From: Capra hircus
Taxonomy: Eukaryota; Chordata; Mammalia; Artiodactyla; Bovidae
Length of the DNA: 64,000 nucleotides
Direction: 5' to 3'
Assembly (NCBI RefSeq): GCF_001704415.2
Contig: NW_017189517.1
Location: 5,033,167-5,097,166, forward strand
How positions within the stretch are numbered: position 1 is the stretch's first letter; every line of letters starts with the position of its first letter. Below, piece after piece: positions 44,763 to 56,196 of this stretch. The notes below the pieces were generated by a model. It worked only from the letters and a program-made list of their open reading frames with translations. It had not been told where the DNA came from and searched no databases. The position numbers and the translations under genes were made by a program.

Positions 44763-47451
44763 TCATCCCACTCTCTCCCTCTCCCACAGAGTCCAAAAGA
44801 CTGTTCTAAACATCTGTGTTTCTTTTGCTGTCTCGCATATAGGGTTATCGTTACCATGTTTGTAAATTCCATATATATGCGTTAGTATGCCGTATTGGTG
44901 TTTTTCATTCTGGTTTACTTCACTCTGTATAATAGGCTCCAGTTTCACCCACCTCATTAGAACTGATTCAAGTGTATTCTTTTTAATGGCTGAGTAATAC
45001 TCCATTGCGTATATATACCACAGTACATAAGAATGGCTTTCTTATCCATTTGTCTGCTGATGGACATCTAGGTTGCTTCCATGTCCTGGCTATTATAAAC
45101 AGTGCTACAATGAACATTGTGGCACATGTGTCTCCTTCAATTCTGGTTTCCTGGGTGTGTATGCCCAGCAGTGGGATTGCTGGGTCATATGGCAGTTCTA
45201 TTTCCAGTTTTTAAGGAATCTCCGCACTGTTCTCCATAGTGGCTGTACTAGTTTGCATTCCTACGAACAAGGTAAGAGGGTTCCTTTTTCTCCACACCCT
45301 CTCCAGCATTTATTGCTTGTAGACGTTTGGATAGCAGCCATTCTGACTGGCGTGAATGGTACCTCATTGTGGTTTTGATTTGCATTTGTCTGATAATGAG
45401 TGATGATGAGCATCTTTTCTTATGTTTGTTATCCATCTATATGTTTTCTTTGGAGAAATGTCTGTTTAGTTCTTTGGCCTGTTTTTTAATTGGGTCATTT
45501 ATTTTTCTGGAATTGAGCTGCAGGTGTTGCTTTTATATTTTTGAGATTAATTCTTTGTTAGTTGCTTGATTTGCTATTATTTTCTCCCATTCTGAAGGCT
45601 GTCTTTTCACCTTGCTTACATTTTCCTTTGTTGTGCAGAAGCTTTTAATTTGAATTAGGTCCCATTTGTTTACTTTTGCTTTTATTTCCAATATTCTGGG
45701 AGGTGGGTCATAGAGGACCCTGCTGGGATTTATGTCAGAGAGTGTTTTTGCCTATATTATCCTCTAGGAGTTTTATAGTTTCTGGTCTTATGTTTAGATC
45801 TTTAATCCATTTTGAGTTTATTTTTGTGTATGGTGTTAGAAAGTGTTCTAGCTTCATTCTTTTACAAGCAGTTGACCAGTTTTCCCAGCACCACTTGTTA
45901 AAGAGATTGTCTCTCCTCCATTGTATATTCTTGCTTCCTTTGTCGAAGATAAGGTGTCCATAGGGGCATGGGTTTACCTCTGGACTTTGTTCCATTGGTA
46001 TATATTTCAGTCTTTCTGCCAGTACTGTAGTGTCTTGATAACCGTGGTTTTGTAGTAGAGACTGAAGTCAGGCAGGTTGATTCCTCCAGTTCCAATCCTC
46101 TTTCTCAAGATTGCTTTGGCTATTCAAGGTTTTTTGTATTTCCATAAAAGCTGTGAAAGTATTTATTCTAGCTCTGTGAAAAATGCCTTTAGTAGCTTGA
46201 TAAGGATTGCATTGAATCTACAGATTGCTTTGGGTAGTGTACTCATGTTCACTATATTGATTCTTCTGATCCATGAACATGGTATATTTCTCCATCTATC
46301 AGTGTCCTCTTTGATTTCTTCCACCTGTGTTTTACAGTTTTCTATACATAGGTCTTTTGTTTCTTTAGGTAGATATATTCCTAAGTATTTTATTCTTTCA
46401 GTTGCGAAGGAGAATGTAATTTTTCCTTAATTTCTCTTTCTATTTCCTCATTACTAGTGTATAGGAATGCAAGGGATTTCTGTGTGTCAATTTTATATCC
46501 TGCAACTTTGCTGTATTCATTGATTAGCTCTAGTAATTTTCTGGTGGAATCTCTAGGGTTTTTTTCTGTAGAGGATCATGTTATCTGCAAACAGTGAGAG
46601 TTTTACTTCTTCTTTTCCAATTTGGATTCTTTCCTTTCTTTTTCTGCTGTGATGGCTGTGGCCAAAACTTCCAAAACTATGTTGAATAGTAGTGGTGAAA
46701 GTGGGCACCCTTGTCTTGTTCCTGACTTTAGGGGAAATGATTTCAATTTTTCAACATTGAGGATAATGTTTGTTGTGGATTTGTCATATATAGTTTTTAT
46801 TATGTTGAGGTATGTTCCTTTTATTCCTGCTTTCTGGAGGGTTTTTTTTTTTATCATAAATGGATTTTGAATTTGGTCAAATGCTTTCTCTGCATCTATT
46901 GAGATAATCATATGGCTTTTATTTTTCAATTTTTTAACGTGGTATATTACATTGATTGATTTGCAGATATTGAAGAATCCTTGCATCCCTGGGATAAAGC
47001 CCACTTGGTCATGATCTATGATCTTTTTAATGTGTTGTTGAATTTTGATTGCTAGAATTTTGTTAAGGATTTTTGTATCTATGTTCATCAGAGATATTAC
47101 CCTGCAGTTTTCCTTTGTTGTAGCATCTTTGTCAGGTTTTGGTATTAGGGAGATGATGGCCTCATAGAATGAGTTCCGAAGTTTACTTTCCTCTGCAATT
47201 TTATGGAAGAGTTTGAGTAGGATAGGTGTCAGCTCTTCTCTAAATTTTTGGTAGAATTCAGCTGTGAAGCTGTCTGGACCTCGGCTTTTGTCTGTATTGT
47301 CTGTTGTGATCTCTCTATTTTCATTTCTAATTTTATTGATTTGATTTTTCTCCCTTTGTGTCTTGATGTGTCTGGCTAATGGTTTGTCAGTTTTATTTAT
47401 CCTTTCAAAGAACCAGCTTTTGGCTTTGTTGATTTTTGCTATGGTCTCTCT

Positions 47452-47485
<34 letters not shown>

Positions 47486-48525
47486 GCATCTATTTCTGTC
47501 CTAATTTTTAAGATTTCTTACCTTCTACTAATACTGTGGTTCTTCATTTCTTCTTTTTCTAATTACTTTAGGTGTAGAGTTAGGTTATTTATTGAACTTT
47601 TTCCTTGTTTCTTGAGGTATGCCTGCATTGCTATGAACCTTCCCCCTAGCACTGCTTTTACAGTGTCCCACAGATTTTGGGTTGTTGTGTTTTCATTTTC
47701 ATTGTTTATATATAGATTTTGATTTCTTTGTTGATTTCTTCTATGATTTGTTGGTTATTCAGCAGTGTGTTGTTCAGCCTCCATATTTTGGAATTTTTAA
47801 TAATTATTCCCCTTTAATTGAGATCTAATCTTATTGCATTGTGGTCAGAAAAGATGCTCGGAATGATTTCAACTTTTTTGAATTTATCAAGGCTAGATTT
47901 ATGGCCCATGATGATATCTATTCTGGAGAAGGTTGTGTGTGCGCTTGAGAAAAAGATGAAATTCACTCTTTTGGCTTAAAATGTCCTATAGATATCAATT
48001 AGGTCTAACTGGTTTATTGTATCATTTAAAGTTTGAATTTCCTTTTAAATTTTCTGTTTAGTTGACCTATCCATAGGTGTGAGTGGGGTATGAAAGACTC
48101 CTTCTATTATTGTGTTATTATTAATTTCCCCTTTCATACTTGTTAGCATTTGTCTTACATATTGTGGTGCTCCTATGTTGGGTGCGTATATATTTATAAT
48201 TGTTCTATCTTCTTCTTGGATTGATCCTTTAATCATTATGTAGTGTTCTTCTTTGTCTCTTTTCACAGCTTTTGTTTTAAAGTCTATTTTAACTGATGGG
48301 TATTGTTACTCCTGCTTTATTTTGGTCTCTATTTGTGTCAAATATCTTTTTCCAGCCCTTCACTTTCAGTCTGTAGGTGTCCCTTGTTTTGAGGTGGTTA
48401 TCTTGTAGACAATATATATAGGGCTCTTGTTTTTGTATCCATTCAGCCAGTCTTTGTCTTTTGGTTGGGGCATTCAATCCATTTATGTTTAAGGTAATTA
48501 CTGATAAGCATGATTCCATTTCCAT
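44763..48525 (-). pseudogene. L1 ORF2p remnant (endonuclease-RT-C-terminal)
   Basis: Pieces in order along the minus strand: endonuclease start TLNINGLNAPTKRQRLAEW (48525-48289), endonuclease INIYAPN (48266-48045), RT block (47088-46603) with DAEKAFDQIQ at residues 65-74 and GTRQGCPLSP at 123-132, C-terminal NKWCWENW (45995-45735) and MEYYSAIKKN (45005-44763). The RT catalytic box reads F-A-D-N (plus 46580-46591) where active L1s have FADD. Many stops and frameshifts, including a GT microsatellite at 47455-47482. The span equals about 1,254 codons, close to full length. Confidence 0.85.
47455..47482. repeat. (GT)n microsatellite inside L1 ORF2
   Basis: About 14 uninterrupted GT units next to a CT run, expanded within former coding sequence of the L1. 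Confidence 0.9.
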
Positions 48526-48599
48526 TTACCATATTGTTTTGGGTTCGGGTTTATACACCCTTTTGTGTTTCTTATCTGGAGAAAATCCTTTAGCATTTG

Positions 48600-50010
48600 T
48601 TGGAGAGCTGGTTTGGTGGTGCTGAATTCTCTCCGCTTGTGCTGGTCTTAAAGCTTTTTATTTCTCCTTCATATTTGAATGAGATCATTCCTTTGTACAG
48701 TAATCTGGGTTGTAGGTTTTTTTTTCTTTCATCACTTTAAGTATGTCCTGGTGTTCCCTCCTGGCCTGAAGAGTTTCTATTGAAAGATCAGCTGTTATCC
48801 TTATGGGAATCCCCTTGTGTGTTATTTGTTGTTTTTCCCTTGCTGCTTTTAAAATTTGTTCTTTGTGTTTGAACTTTGTTAATTTGATTAATATGTGTCT
48901 TGGTGTGTTTTGCTTTGAGTTTATTCTGTTTGGTACTCTCTGGTTTTCTTGGACCTGGGTGATTATTTCCTTCCCCATTTTAGGGAAGTTTTCAACTATT
49001 ACCACCTCAAGTATTTTCTCATGGTCTTTCTTTTGTCTCCTTCTTCTGGGACTACTGTAATTCAAATGTTGGGACATTTATCATTGTCCCAGAGGTCTCT
49101 GAGATTGTCCTCATTTTTTTTTTTACTTTTTATTTTTACTTTATTTTACTTTACAATACTGTATTGGTTTTGCCATACATTGACATGAATCCACCACGGG
49201 TGTATATGCGTTCCCCAACATGAACCCCCCCTCACCTCCCTCCCCATAACATCTCTCTGGGTCATCACCATGCACCAGCCCCAAGCATGCTGTATCCTGC
49301 GTTGGACATAGACTGGCGATTTGATTCTTACATGATAGTATACATGTTTCAATGCCTTTCTCCCAAATCATCCCACCCTCTCCCTCTCCCTCTGAGTCCA
49401 AAAGTCCGTTATACACATCTGTGTCTTTTCTGTTGTCTTGCATACAGGGTCGTCATTGCCATCTTTCTAAATTCCATATATATGTGTTAGTATAGTGTAT
49501 TGGTGTTTTTCTTTCTGGCTTACTTCACTCTGTATTATCGGCTCCAGTTTCATCCATCTCATCAGAACTGATTCAATGTCCTCATTTTGTTTAACTCGTT
49601 TTTTCTTTTTTCATCTCTGATTCATTTATGTCTACCATTCTATCTTCTACCTCAGTAATCCTACTTTATGCCTCTGTTATTCTACTATTTATTACCTCTA
49701 GAGTGTTTTTGATCTCATTTATTGCATTATTCATTATATACTGACTCTTTTTTATTTCTTCTAGGTCCTTGTTAAACATTTCTTGCATCTTCTCAATCCT
49801 TGTCTCCAGGCTCTTTATCTGTGATTCCATTTTGTTTTCAAGATTTTGGATCATTTTCACTATCATTATTCAGAATTCTTTATCAGGGATATTCCCTATG
49901 TCTTCCTTTTTTTGGGGGGAGGGGGAGGTTTGGTGGGCATTTATACTGTTCCTTTACCTGCTGGGTATTCCTCTGTCTCTTCCTCTTGTGCATATTCTTG
50001 TGTTTGGGGT
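48600..50010 (-). pseudogene. L1 ORF1p remnant, split by another L1
   Basis: Minus-strand pieces show the ORF1p plan: N-terminal part with EQYKCPPN (in the 50203-49883 frame), coiled coil MIQNLENKMESQIKSLETRIEKMQEMF (49866-49666), then the RNA-binding and C-terminal part ENFPKMGKEIITQVQE, PRHILIKLTKFKHKEQIL and ITADLSIETLQARRE (49077-48685). ORF1p is the RNA-packaging partner of ORF2p. The L1 at 49118-49576 separates the coiled coil from the C-terminal half. Confidence 0.82.
49118..49576 (-). mobile_element. Bovine L1 3' end, 459 bp, nested, 12-bp TSD
   Basis: A T-rich tail (49118-49124) is followed by the 3' UTR ('tttgccatacattgacatg', 'acaccctctgggtcatc'-like blocks) and the end of ORF2 up to 'cagaactgattcaa'. 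TSD 'tgtcctcatttt' at 49106-49117 and 49577-49588. Inserted in the ORF1 region of the larger L1, same orientation. Confidence 0.9.
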
Positions 50011-50509
50011 GGCCTTTCTGTATTCTAGCAGTTTGTGGAGTTCTCTTTATTGTGGAGTTTCGTCGCTGTGGGTGGGGGTTGTATGGGTAGTTTGTCAAGG
50101 TTTCCTGGTTAGGGAAGCTTGTGTCGGTGTTTTGGTGGGTGGAGCTGGATTTCTTCCCTCTGGAGTGTAATGAAGTGTCCAGTAATGAGTTATGAGATGT
50201 CACTGGGTTTGGAGTGACTTTGGGCAGTCTGTATATTGAAGCTCAGGGCTATGTTCCTGTGTTGCTGGAGAATTTGCATGGTATGTCTTGCTCTGGAACT
50301 TGTTGGTCCTTGGGTGGTGCTTGGTTTCAGTGTAGGTATGGAGCCGTTTGATGAACTCCTTTCAATTAAAGTTCCTTGGAGTCAGGAGTTCTCTGGTGTT
50401 CTCAGGATTTGGACTTAAGCCTCCTGCTTCTGGTTTTCAGTCTTATTTTTACAGTAGCCTCAAGATTTCTCCATCTATACAGCACCACTGATAAAACATT
50501 TAGGTTAAA

Positions 50510-50945
50510 GATGAAAAGTTTCTCCACAGTGAGGGATACCCAGAGAGGTTCACAGAGTTACATGGAGAAGAGAAGAGGGAGGAGGGAGATAGAGGTGACA
50601 AGGATGAGATGAGGTGGAATCAAAAAAGGAGAGAGCAAGCTAGCCAGTAATCATTCCTTATGTGTGCTCCACAGTCTGGACTGCTCAGAGATGTTTACTG
50701 AGTTATACAGAGAAGAGAAGAGGAAGGAAGGAGACAGAGGTGGCCAGGAGTATAAAGGGGAGAATCAAAAGGAGAGAGACAGATCCAGCCAGTAATCAGT
50801 TCCCTGAGTGTTCTCCACCATCCAGAACACACAAAGAGATTCACAGAGTTGGGTAGAGAAGAGAAAGGGGAGGGCAGAGATAGAGGAGACCTGGTGGAGA
50901 AAAAGGAGAGTCCAAAGGAGGAGAGAGCAGTCAAGCCAGTAATCT
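50510..50945 (-). repeat. Three imperfect 130-160-bp repeats in the L1 5' UTR
   Basis: Three tandem units each read (plus strand): a Trp-like 'ccagag' start, 'ttcacagagtt' or similar, a GA-rich 'gagaagagaagaggg' block, 'aaaggagagag', and 'agccagtaatc'. Boundaries are about 50510-50660, 50660-50800 and 50800-50945. They lie in the 5' UTR of the minus-strand L1. Monomer-like promoter repeats are known in some mammalian L1s; whether these act that way is inference. Confidence 0.65.
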
Positions 50946-51092
50946 CACTCCCAAGTAAAAATGAGTACTGAAGATTGGGTTCTTAAAGGTACAAAATTGA
51001 TAACAAATACCAAAAAGCAAAGATTAAAAATCTAAAGTAGAGGTTGGATTTTCAAAAATACAATATTGAAGGGAAAAAAGTCACAAAATTAT

Positions 51093-51128
51093 AATATGTA
51101 TATATATGTATATATATATATATATATG
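51093..51128. repeat. (TA)n microsatellite
   Basis: 'atgtatatatatgtatata' type run within the L1 5' UTR. Confidence 0.85.
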
Positions 51129-51886
51129 AAGTTTGCTTTAGTAGATTATAAAAAAAAATGAAAATTAAAGTAGTAATAGAGGACTTATATATTTAAAAAA
51201 AATTAAAAACATAAAAAAATGAAAGTAAAAATAGTAAAAATATATCTCGGACTTTCTCTGGTGTTATTGTAGGCAGTATGTGGTCAGTTCATTTTTGGAT
51301 AGTTCCTTGATCTAGCTTGTATTTCTCAAAATCTATAGGCCCCTTCCCATGTTGTCAGTACTAACTACAGTGTTTTAATGTATTCGCCTGTCACTTCCAA
51401 GGAGATTCCCTCTGTTTTAGCTTCATCTGTTTGCTGGTCTCTTAGGTGTCTAATTTCTTCCCTGACACAAGGGGGCGATGGTAGACACTTTCTTAGGCTC
51501 ACCCGTTCAGTCCTGCTGTGGGGAGGGAGGGACGATGCAAACAAATAACACTGGACACAAGAGAAGATTCTACACATGGACATCACCAGATGGTTAACAC
51601 CAAAATCAGATTGATTATATTGTTCGCAGCCAAAGTTGGAGAAGTTCTATACAGTCAACAAAAACAAAACAGGAGCTGACTGTGGCTCAGATTATGAACT
51701 CCTTATTACCAAATTCAGACTAAAATTGAAGAAAGTAGGGAAAACGCTAGACCATTCAGATATGACCTAAATCAAATCCTTTGTGATTACACAGTGGAAG
51801 TGAGAAATAGATTTAAGGGCCTAGATCTGATAGATAGAGAGCCTGATGAACTATGAAATGAGGTTTGTGACATTGTATAGGAGACA

Positions 51887-52579
51887 TTGATCAAGACCGT
51901 CTCCATGGAAAAGAAATGCAAAAAAGAAAAATGGCTCCCTGGGGAGGCCTTACAAATAGCTGAGAAAAGAAAAGAAGCGAAAAGCATAGGAGAAAAGGAA
52001 AGATATAAGCATCTGAATGCAGAATTCCAAAGAATAGCAAGAAGAGATAAGAAAGCCTTCTTCAGTGATCAATGCAAAGAAATAGAGGAAAAGAACATAA
52101 TAGGAAAGACTAGAGATCTCTTCAAGAAAATTAGAGATAGCAAGGGAACATTTCAAGCAAAGATGAGCTCAATAAAGGACATGAATGGTCTGGACCTAAT
52201 AGAAGCAGAAGATATTAAGAAGAAGTGGCAAGAACACAGAGAAGAACTGCATAAAAAAGAGCATCACGACCCAGATAATCACGATGGTGTGATCACTCAT
52301 CTAGAGCCAGACATCCTGGAATGTGAAGTCAAGTGGGCCTTAGAAAGCATCACTACGAGCAAAGCTAGTGGAGGTGATGGAATTCCAGTGGAGCTATTTC
52401 AAATCCTGAAAGATGATGCTATGAAAGTGCTGCACTCAATATGCCAGCAAATTTGGAAAATTCAGCAGTGGCCACAGGAATGGAAAAGGTCAGTTTTCAT
52501 TCCAATCCCAAACAAAGGCAATGCCAGGACTGCTCAAACTACCGCACAATTGCACTCATCTTCCATGCGAGTAAAGTAA
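51887..52579 (+). pseudogene. BovB linker and RT N-terminal part (230 codons)
   Basis: Contains the linker KRYKHLNAEF-type basic region (ERYKHLNAEFQRIARRDKKAF), SDQCKEIEEKN, DPDNHDGVITHLEPDILECEVKWALESI, and the RT fingers GGDGIPVELFQILKDDAMKVLHSICQQIW and WPQEWKRSVFIPIP. The frame breaks after NKGNA: 'ccaggactgctc' stands where sibling copies read 'ccaaagaatgctc'. Upstream, the endonuclease remnant (51554-51886) has stops. Confidence 0.85.
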
Positions 52580-52621
52580 TGCACAAAATTCTCCAAGCCA
52601 GGCTTCAGCAATACGTGAACT

Positions 52622-53674
52622 GTGAACTCCCTGATGTTCAAGCTGGTTTTAGAAAAGGCAGAGGAACCAGAGATCAAATTGCCAACATCCGCTGGATCAT
52701 GGAAAAAGCAAGAGTTCCAGAAAAACATATATTTCTCCTTTATTGACTATTCCAAAGCCTTTGACTGTGTGGATCACAATAAACTGTGGAAAATTCTGAA
52801 AGAGATGGGAGTACCAGAACCCCTAACCTGCCTCTTGAGAAATCTGTATGCAGGTCAGGAAGCAACAGTTAGAACTAGACATGGAACAACAGATTGGTTA
52901 CAAATAGGAAAAAGAGTACATCAAGGCTGTATATGGTCACCCTGCTTATTTAACTTCTATGCAGAGTACATCATGAGAAATGCTGGACTGGAAGAAACAC
53001 AAGCTGGAATCAAGATTGCCAGGAGAAGTAACAATAACCTCAGATATGCAGATGACACCACCCTTATGGCAGAAAGTGAAGAGGAACTAAAAAGCCTCCT
53101 GATGAAAGTGAAAGAGCAGAGTGAAAAAGTTGGCTTAAAGCTCAACATTCAGAAAATGAAGATCATGGCATCTGGTCCCATCACTTCATGGGAAATAGAT
53201 GGGGAAACCATGGAAACAGTGTCAGACTTTATTTTGGGGGGCTCCAAAATCACTGCAGATGGTGACTGCAGCCATGAAATTAAAAGACGCTTACTCCTTG
53301 GAAGAAAAGTTATGACCAACCTAGATAGCATATTCAAAAGCAGAGACATTACTTTGCCGACTAAGGTCCATCTAGTCAAGGCTATGGTTTTTCCCGTGGT
53401 CATGTATGGATGCGAGAGTTGGACTGTGAAGAAGGCTGAGCACCAAAGAATTGATCCTTTTGAACTGTGGTGTTGGAGAAGACTCTTGAGAGTCCCTTGG
53501 ACTGCACGGAGATCCAACCAGTCCATTCTGAAGGAGATCAGCCCTGGGATTTCTTTGGAAGGAATGATGCTAAAGCTGAAACTGCAGTGCTTTGTCCACC
53601 TCATGCGAAGAGTTGATTCATTTGAAAAGACTCTGATGCTGGGAGGGATTGAGGGCAGGAGGAGAAGGGTATGA
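52622..53674 (+). pseudogene. BovB reverse transcriptase, 350 codons, catalytic core open
   Basis: The longest open frame here. The first about 29 residues are out-of-frame sequence; the RT product enters at QEFQKNIYFSF, because 'gcaagagttcc' near 52710 lacks two bases found in siblings ('gcaagagagttcc'). Motif A IDYSKAFD is at residues 41-48, QGCIWSP at 101-107, and YADD at 142-145, so both catalytic aspartate sites are kept. The C-terminal region continues with MVFPVVMYGCESW and LWCWRRLLRVPWTARRSNQ to RRRRV. The endonuclease is broken upstream, so activity of the element is very unlikely. Confidence 0.88.
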
Positions 53675-54715
53675 CAGAGGATGAGATGACTGTATGGCAT
53701 CACTAACTCGATGGACATGAGTCTGAGTGAACTCCGGGAGTTGGTGATGGACAGGGAGGCCTGGTGTGCTGGTATTCACGGGGTTGCAAAGAGTTGGACA
53801 CAACTGAGCAACTGAACTGAACTGAACTGTGCTCACAGTGTCTCGGCCACACTAGGTTTGCCCCCACTCATGGCATGTGGGCTTTCCCTGTCTACCCTGC
53901 TTAGGCTCTATGTTTCTATGCTGGGAACTGTCTGAAGCCGGCCCTAAGTCGTATGTACTCAGAGGCTCAGACTCAGTCGGGCCTGCGTTTGGTGCCCTTC
54001 CCAGGTCTGAACAGCTCGTGTGACCAGGTGTTTGGCAATCGCAGTTGCTGGGACTTATTACCTCCCCTGTCCCTGACACTCGGTTTTCTAGGTGTACAAC
54101 TGGCGCACCTTCTCAGGTGGATGTTGACCATCCAGAATCCCAAGAAGTCTTGGTTAGCAATGAAGCCTGCTTGCAGTTTGGTAGATGATGCCTCTCTCAG
54201 CCGCGACTGCCCTCTTCCGGCTCTGGCTGCCCTCGCTTGCCTGTCACTGGAGTGTGGGGGATAGGCTGGTCTGCAGCTAGCTAGCTCTGCTCAGTCATTT
54301 GTTCTGTGAGCAGGCCTGATGGTGTCTTAGCTTAGGGCTTTTCGTGGAGTAGCTATCCCAGAGTCTGGTTTGCTATCCCAAGTTAGTTCCCTCAGATTGC
54401 CCTTGGGGCATTCAGCCTGGTCCTTACTCTAAGCAATGCAGCCCATGCTTTCCTGCCCAGTCCCGACTTGCTAGTGGCTGATGCAGGCATCTGTGTTTCT
54501 TCTCCACTGGGAGCTACCACTGGGCATGTAATCTGTGGTGTTTAATTATTTATTTATTTTTCTTCCCAGTTATGTTGCCCTCTGTGGTTCCAAGGCTTGC
54601 TACAGACTTGGCAGTGAGAGTGTTTCCTGGTGTTTGGAAACTTATCTCTTTTTTAAGACTCCCTTCCCAGGATGGAGCTCCATCCCTCCCTCTTTTGTCT
54701 CTCTTTTTATCTTTT

Positions 54716-54811
54716 TTTTTTTAAATTCTTACATGCGTTCCCAAACATGAATCCCGCTCCCACCTCCCTCCCCATAACATCTCTCTGGGTCATGGGGATG
54801 ACCCAGAGATA
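54716..54811 (-). mobile_element. 96-bp L1 with inverted 5' scrap, 14-bp TSD
   Basis: TSD 'tctttttatctttt' at 54702-54715 and 54812-54825. Inside: a T-tail, 71 bp of L1 3' UTR ('cttacatgcgttcccaaac', 'cccataacatctctctggg'), then 18 bp of the same region inverted (54794-54811). The two arms form a perfect 11-bp hairpin (54783-54793 with 54798-54808) around GGGG. Inserted in the 5' UTR of the larger L1. Confidence 0.85.
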
Positions 54812-55015
54812 TCTTTTTATCTTTTATATTTTTTCATTTCTCCTTTTGAAGACAATGGGCTGCTTTTCTGGGTACCTGATGTCCTCTGCCAGCATTCAGA
54901 AGTTGTTTTCTGGAATTTAGTCAGCGTTCAAATGTTCTTTAGGTGAATTTGTGGGAGAGAAAGTGGTCTCCCTGTCCTATTCCTCCACCATCTTAGAACC
55001 GCCTTCTTAATTTTA

Positions 55016-55297
55016 ATTATAACATATAGATCAGGAATTAAGTAGACTCATCCTAAATGAATCTATGCAATAGATTTCAGGATAATTTTGTGACTTTTTC
55101 GAGTTGCCCACAGGGAGGAATAAACTATTTTAATATATTTTTCTAATAAGATTACCTAAATGTCATTCTAATATTAGGGAACATAAAGAATTCCATCCTG
55201 TCCTGGAAGAGTTTACTGTAGTTTTTTCTTTCCTTTTTTTTTTTTTTCCTTCCTGTTTTACTCCCAGATGAAGTTTCTCTAAGATTCTAATATTATG
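55016..55297. other. AT-rich spacer
   Basis: No gene or repeat recognised; a T-run lies near 55227-55248. Confidence 0.4.
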
Positions 55298-55884
55298 CCA
55301 AGCATATTTAGTTCAGTCCAGTTGCTCAGTCATGTCTGACTCTTTGTGACCCCATGAATTGCAGCATGCCAGGCCTCCCTGTCTATCACCAACTCCTGGA
55401 GTTCACCCAGATTCTCGTCCATCGTGTCAGTGATGCCAACCAGCCATCTCATCCTCTGCCATCCCCTTTTCCTCCTACTCCCAATCCCTCCCAGCATCAG
55501 AGTCTTTTCCAATGAGTCAACTCTTCACATGAGGTGGTCAAAGTTTCAGCTTTAGCATCATTCCTTCCAAAGAACACCCAGGGCTGATCTTCTTTAGAAT
55601 GGACTGATTGGATCTGCTTTCAGTCCAAGGGACTCTCAAGAGTCTTCTCCAACACCATAGTTCAAAAGCATCAATTCTTCATTGCTCAGCTTTCTTTACA
55701 GTCCAACTCTCACATCCATACATAACCACAAGAAAAACCATAGCCTTGACTAGATGGACCATTGTTAGGAAAGTAATGTCTCTGCTTGTCACTATGCTAT
55801 CTAGTTTCATCATAACTTTCCTTCCAAGGATTAAGCATCTTTTAATTTGATGGCTGCAGTCACAATCTGCAGTGATTTTGGCAC

Positions 55885-56196
55885 CTAAAAAAAAAAAATA
55901 AAGTCTGACACTGATTCCACTGTTTCCCCATCTATTTCCCATGAAGTGATGGGACCAGATGCCATGATCTTTGCTTTCTGAATGTTGAGCTTTAAGCCAA
56001 CTTTTTCACTCTCCTCTTTCACTTTCATCAAGAGGCTCTTTAGTTTCTCTTCACTTTCTGCCATAAGGGTGGTGTCATCTGCATATCTGAGGTTACTGAT
56101 ATTTCTCCTGGCAATCTTGATTCCAGCTAGTGCTTCATCCAGCCCACTGTTTCTCATGATGCACTCTGCATAGAAGTTAAATAAGCAGGATGACAA
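55885..56196 (-). pseudogene. BovB RT palm fragment (103 codons)
   Basis: MSSCLFNFYAECIMRN, then LRYADDTTLMAESEEKLKSLLM with intact YADD, then LNIQKAKIMASGPITSWEIDGE. The frame ends in an A-run (55887-55897 on plus), which shifts it against the next piece (55942-55679). Confidence 0.75.

Larger units (their letters stand above)
51554..53828 (+). mobile_element. BovB LINE, 2.27 kb, inside the L1 5' UTR
   Basis: Plus-strand BovB from the endonuclease C-terminus ('acacaagagaagattc') through linker, RT and 3' UTR to the tail (tgaac)n. It is opposite in orientation to its host L1 and is not inverted internally. A clear TSD was not found; 'actg' at both edges is the best candidate. It holds the longest open frame in the window. 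Confidence 0.9.
44486..55006 (-). mobile_element. Bovine L1, near full-length, with three nested insertions
   Basis: Read on the minus strand: 5' UTR (about 55006 down to 50205), ORF1 (about 50005-48600), ORF2 (48525-44763), 3' UTR and AT-rich tail (44762-44486). A possible 9-bp TSD 'ttaatttta' lies at 44477-44485 and 55007-55015 (weak, because it is AT-rich). Insertions inside it: another L1 (49118-49576), BovB (51554-53828) and a short L1 (54716-54811). Without them the element is about 7.7 kb. Both ORFs are broken, so the copy is dead. Confidence 0.88.

Noticed and set aside
47363..47722. 119-codon plus-strand frame with a Cys-Val repeat
   Set aside because: It is the antisense of L1 ORF2 and runs through the GT microsatellite, which creates the CVCVCV repeat.
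50510..50945. CRISPR-like array
   Set aside because: The repeats are long, imperfect and contiguous without spacers; they belong to an L1 5' UTR in a mammalian genome.
53149..53718. 189-codon minus-strand frame opposite the BovB RT
   Set aside because: It is the antisense of the RT C-terminal region. The same antisense frame occurs opposite most BovB copies (for example 9821-10363, 39957-40454, 8610-9053), a codon-composition shadow rather than a gene.
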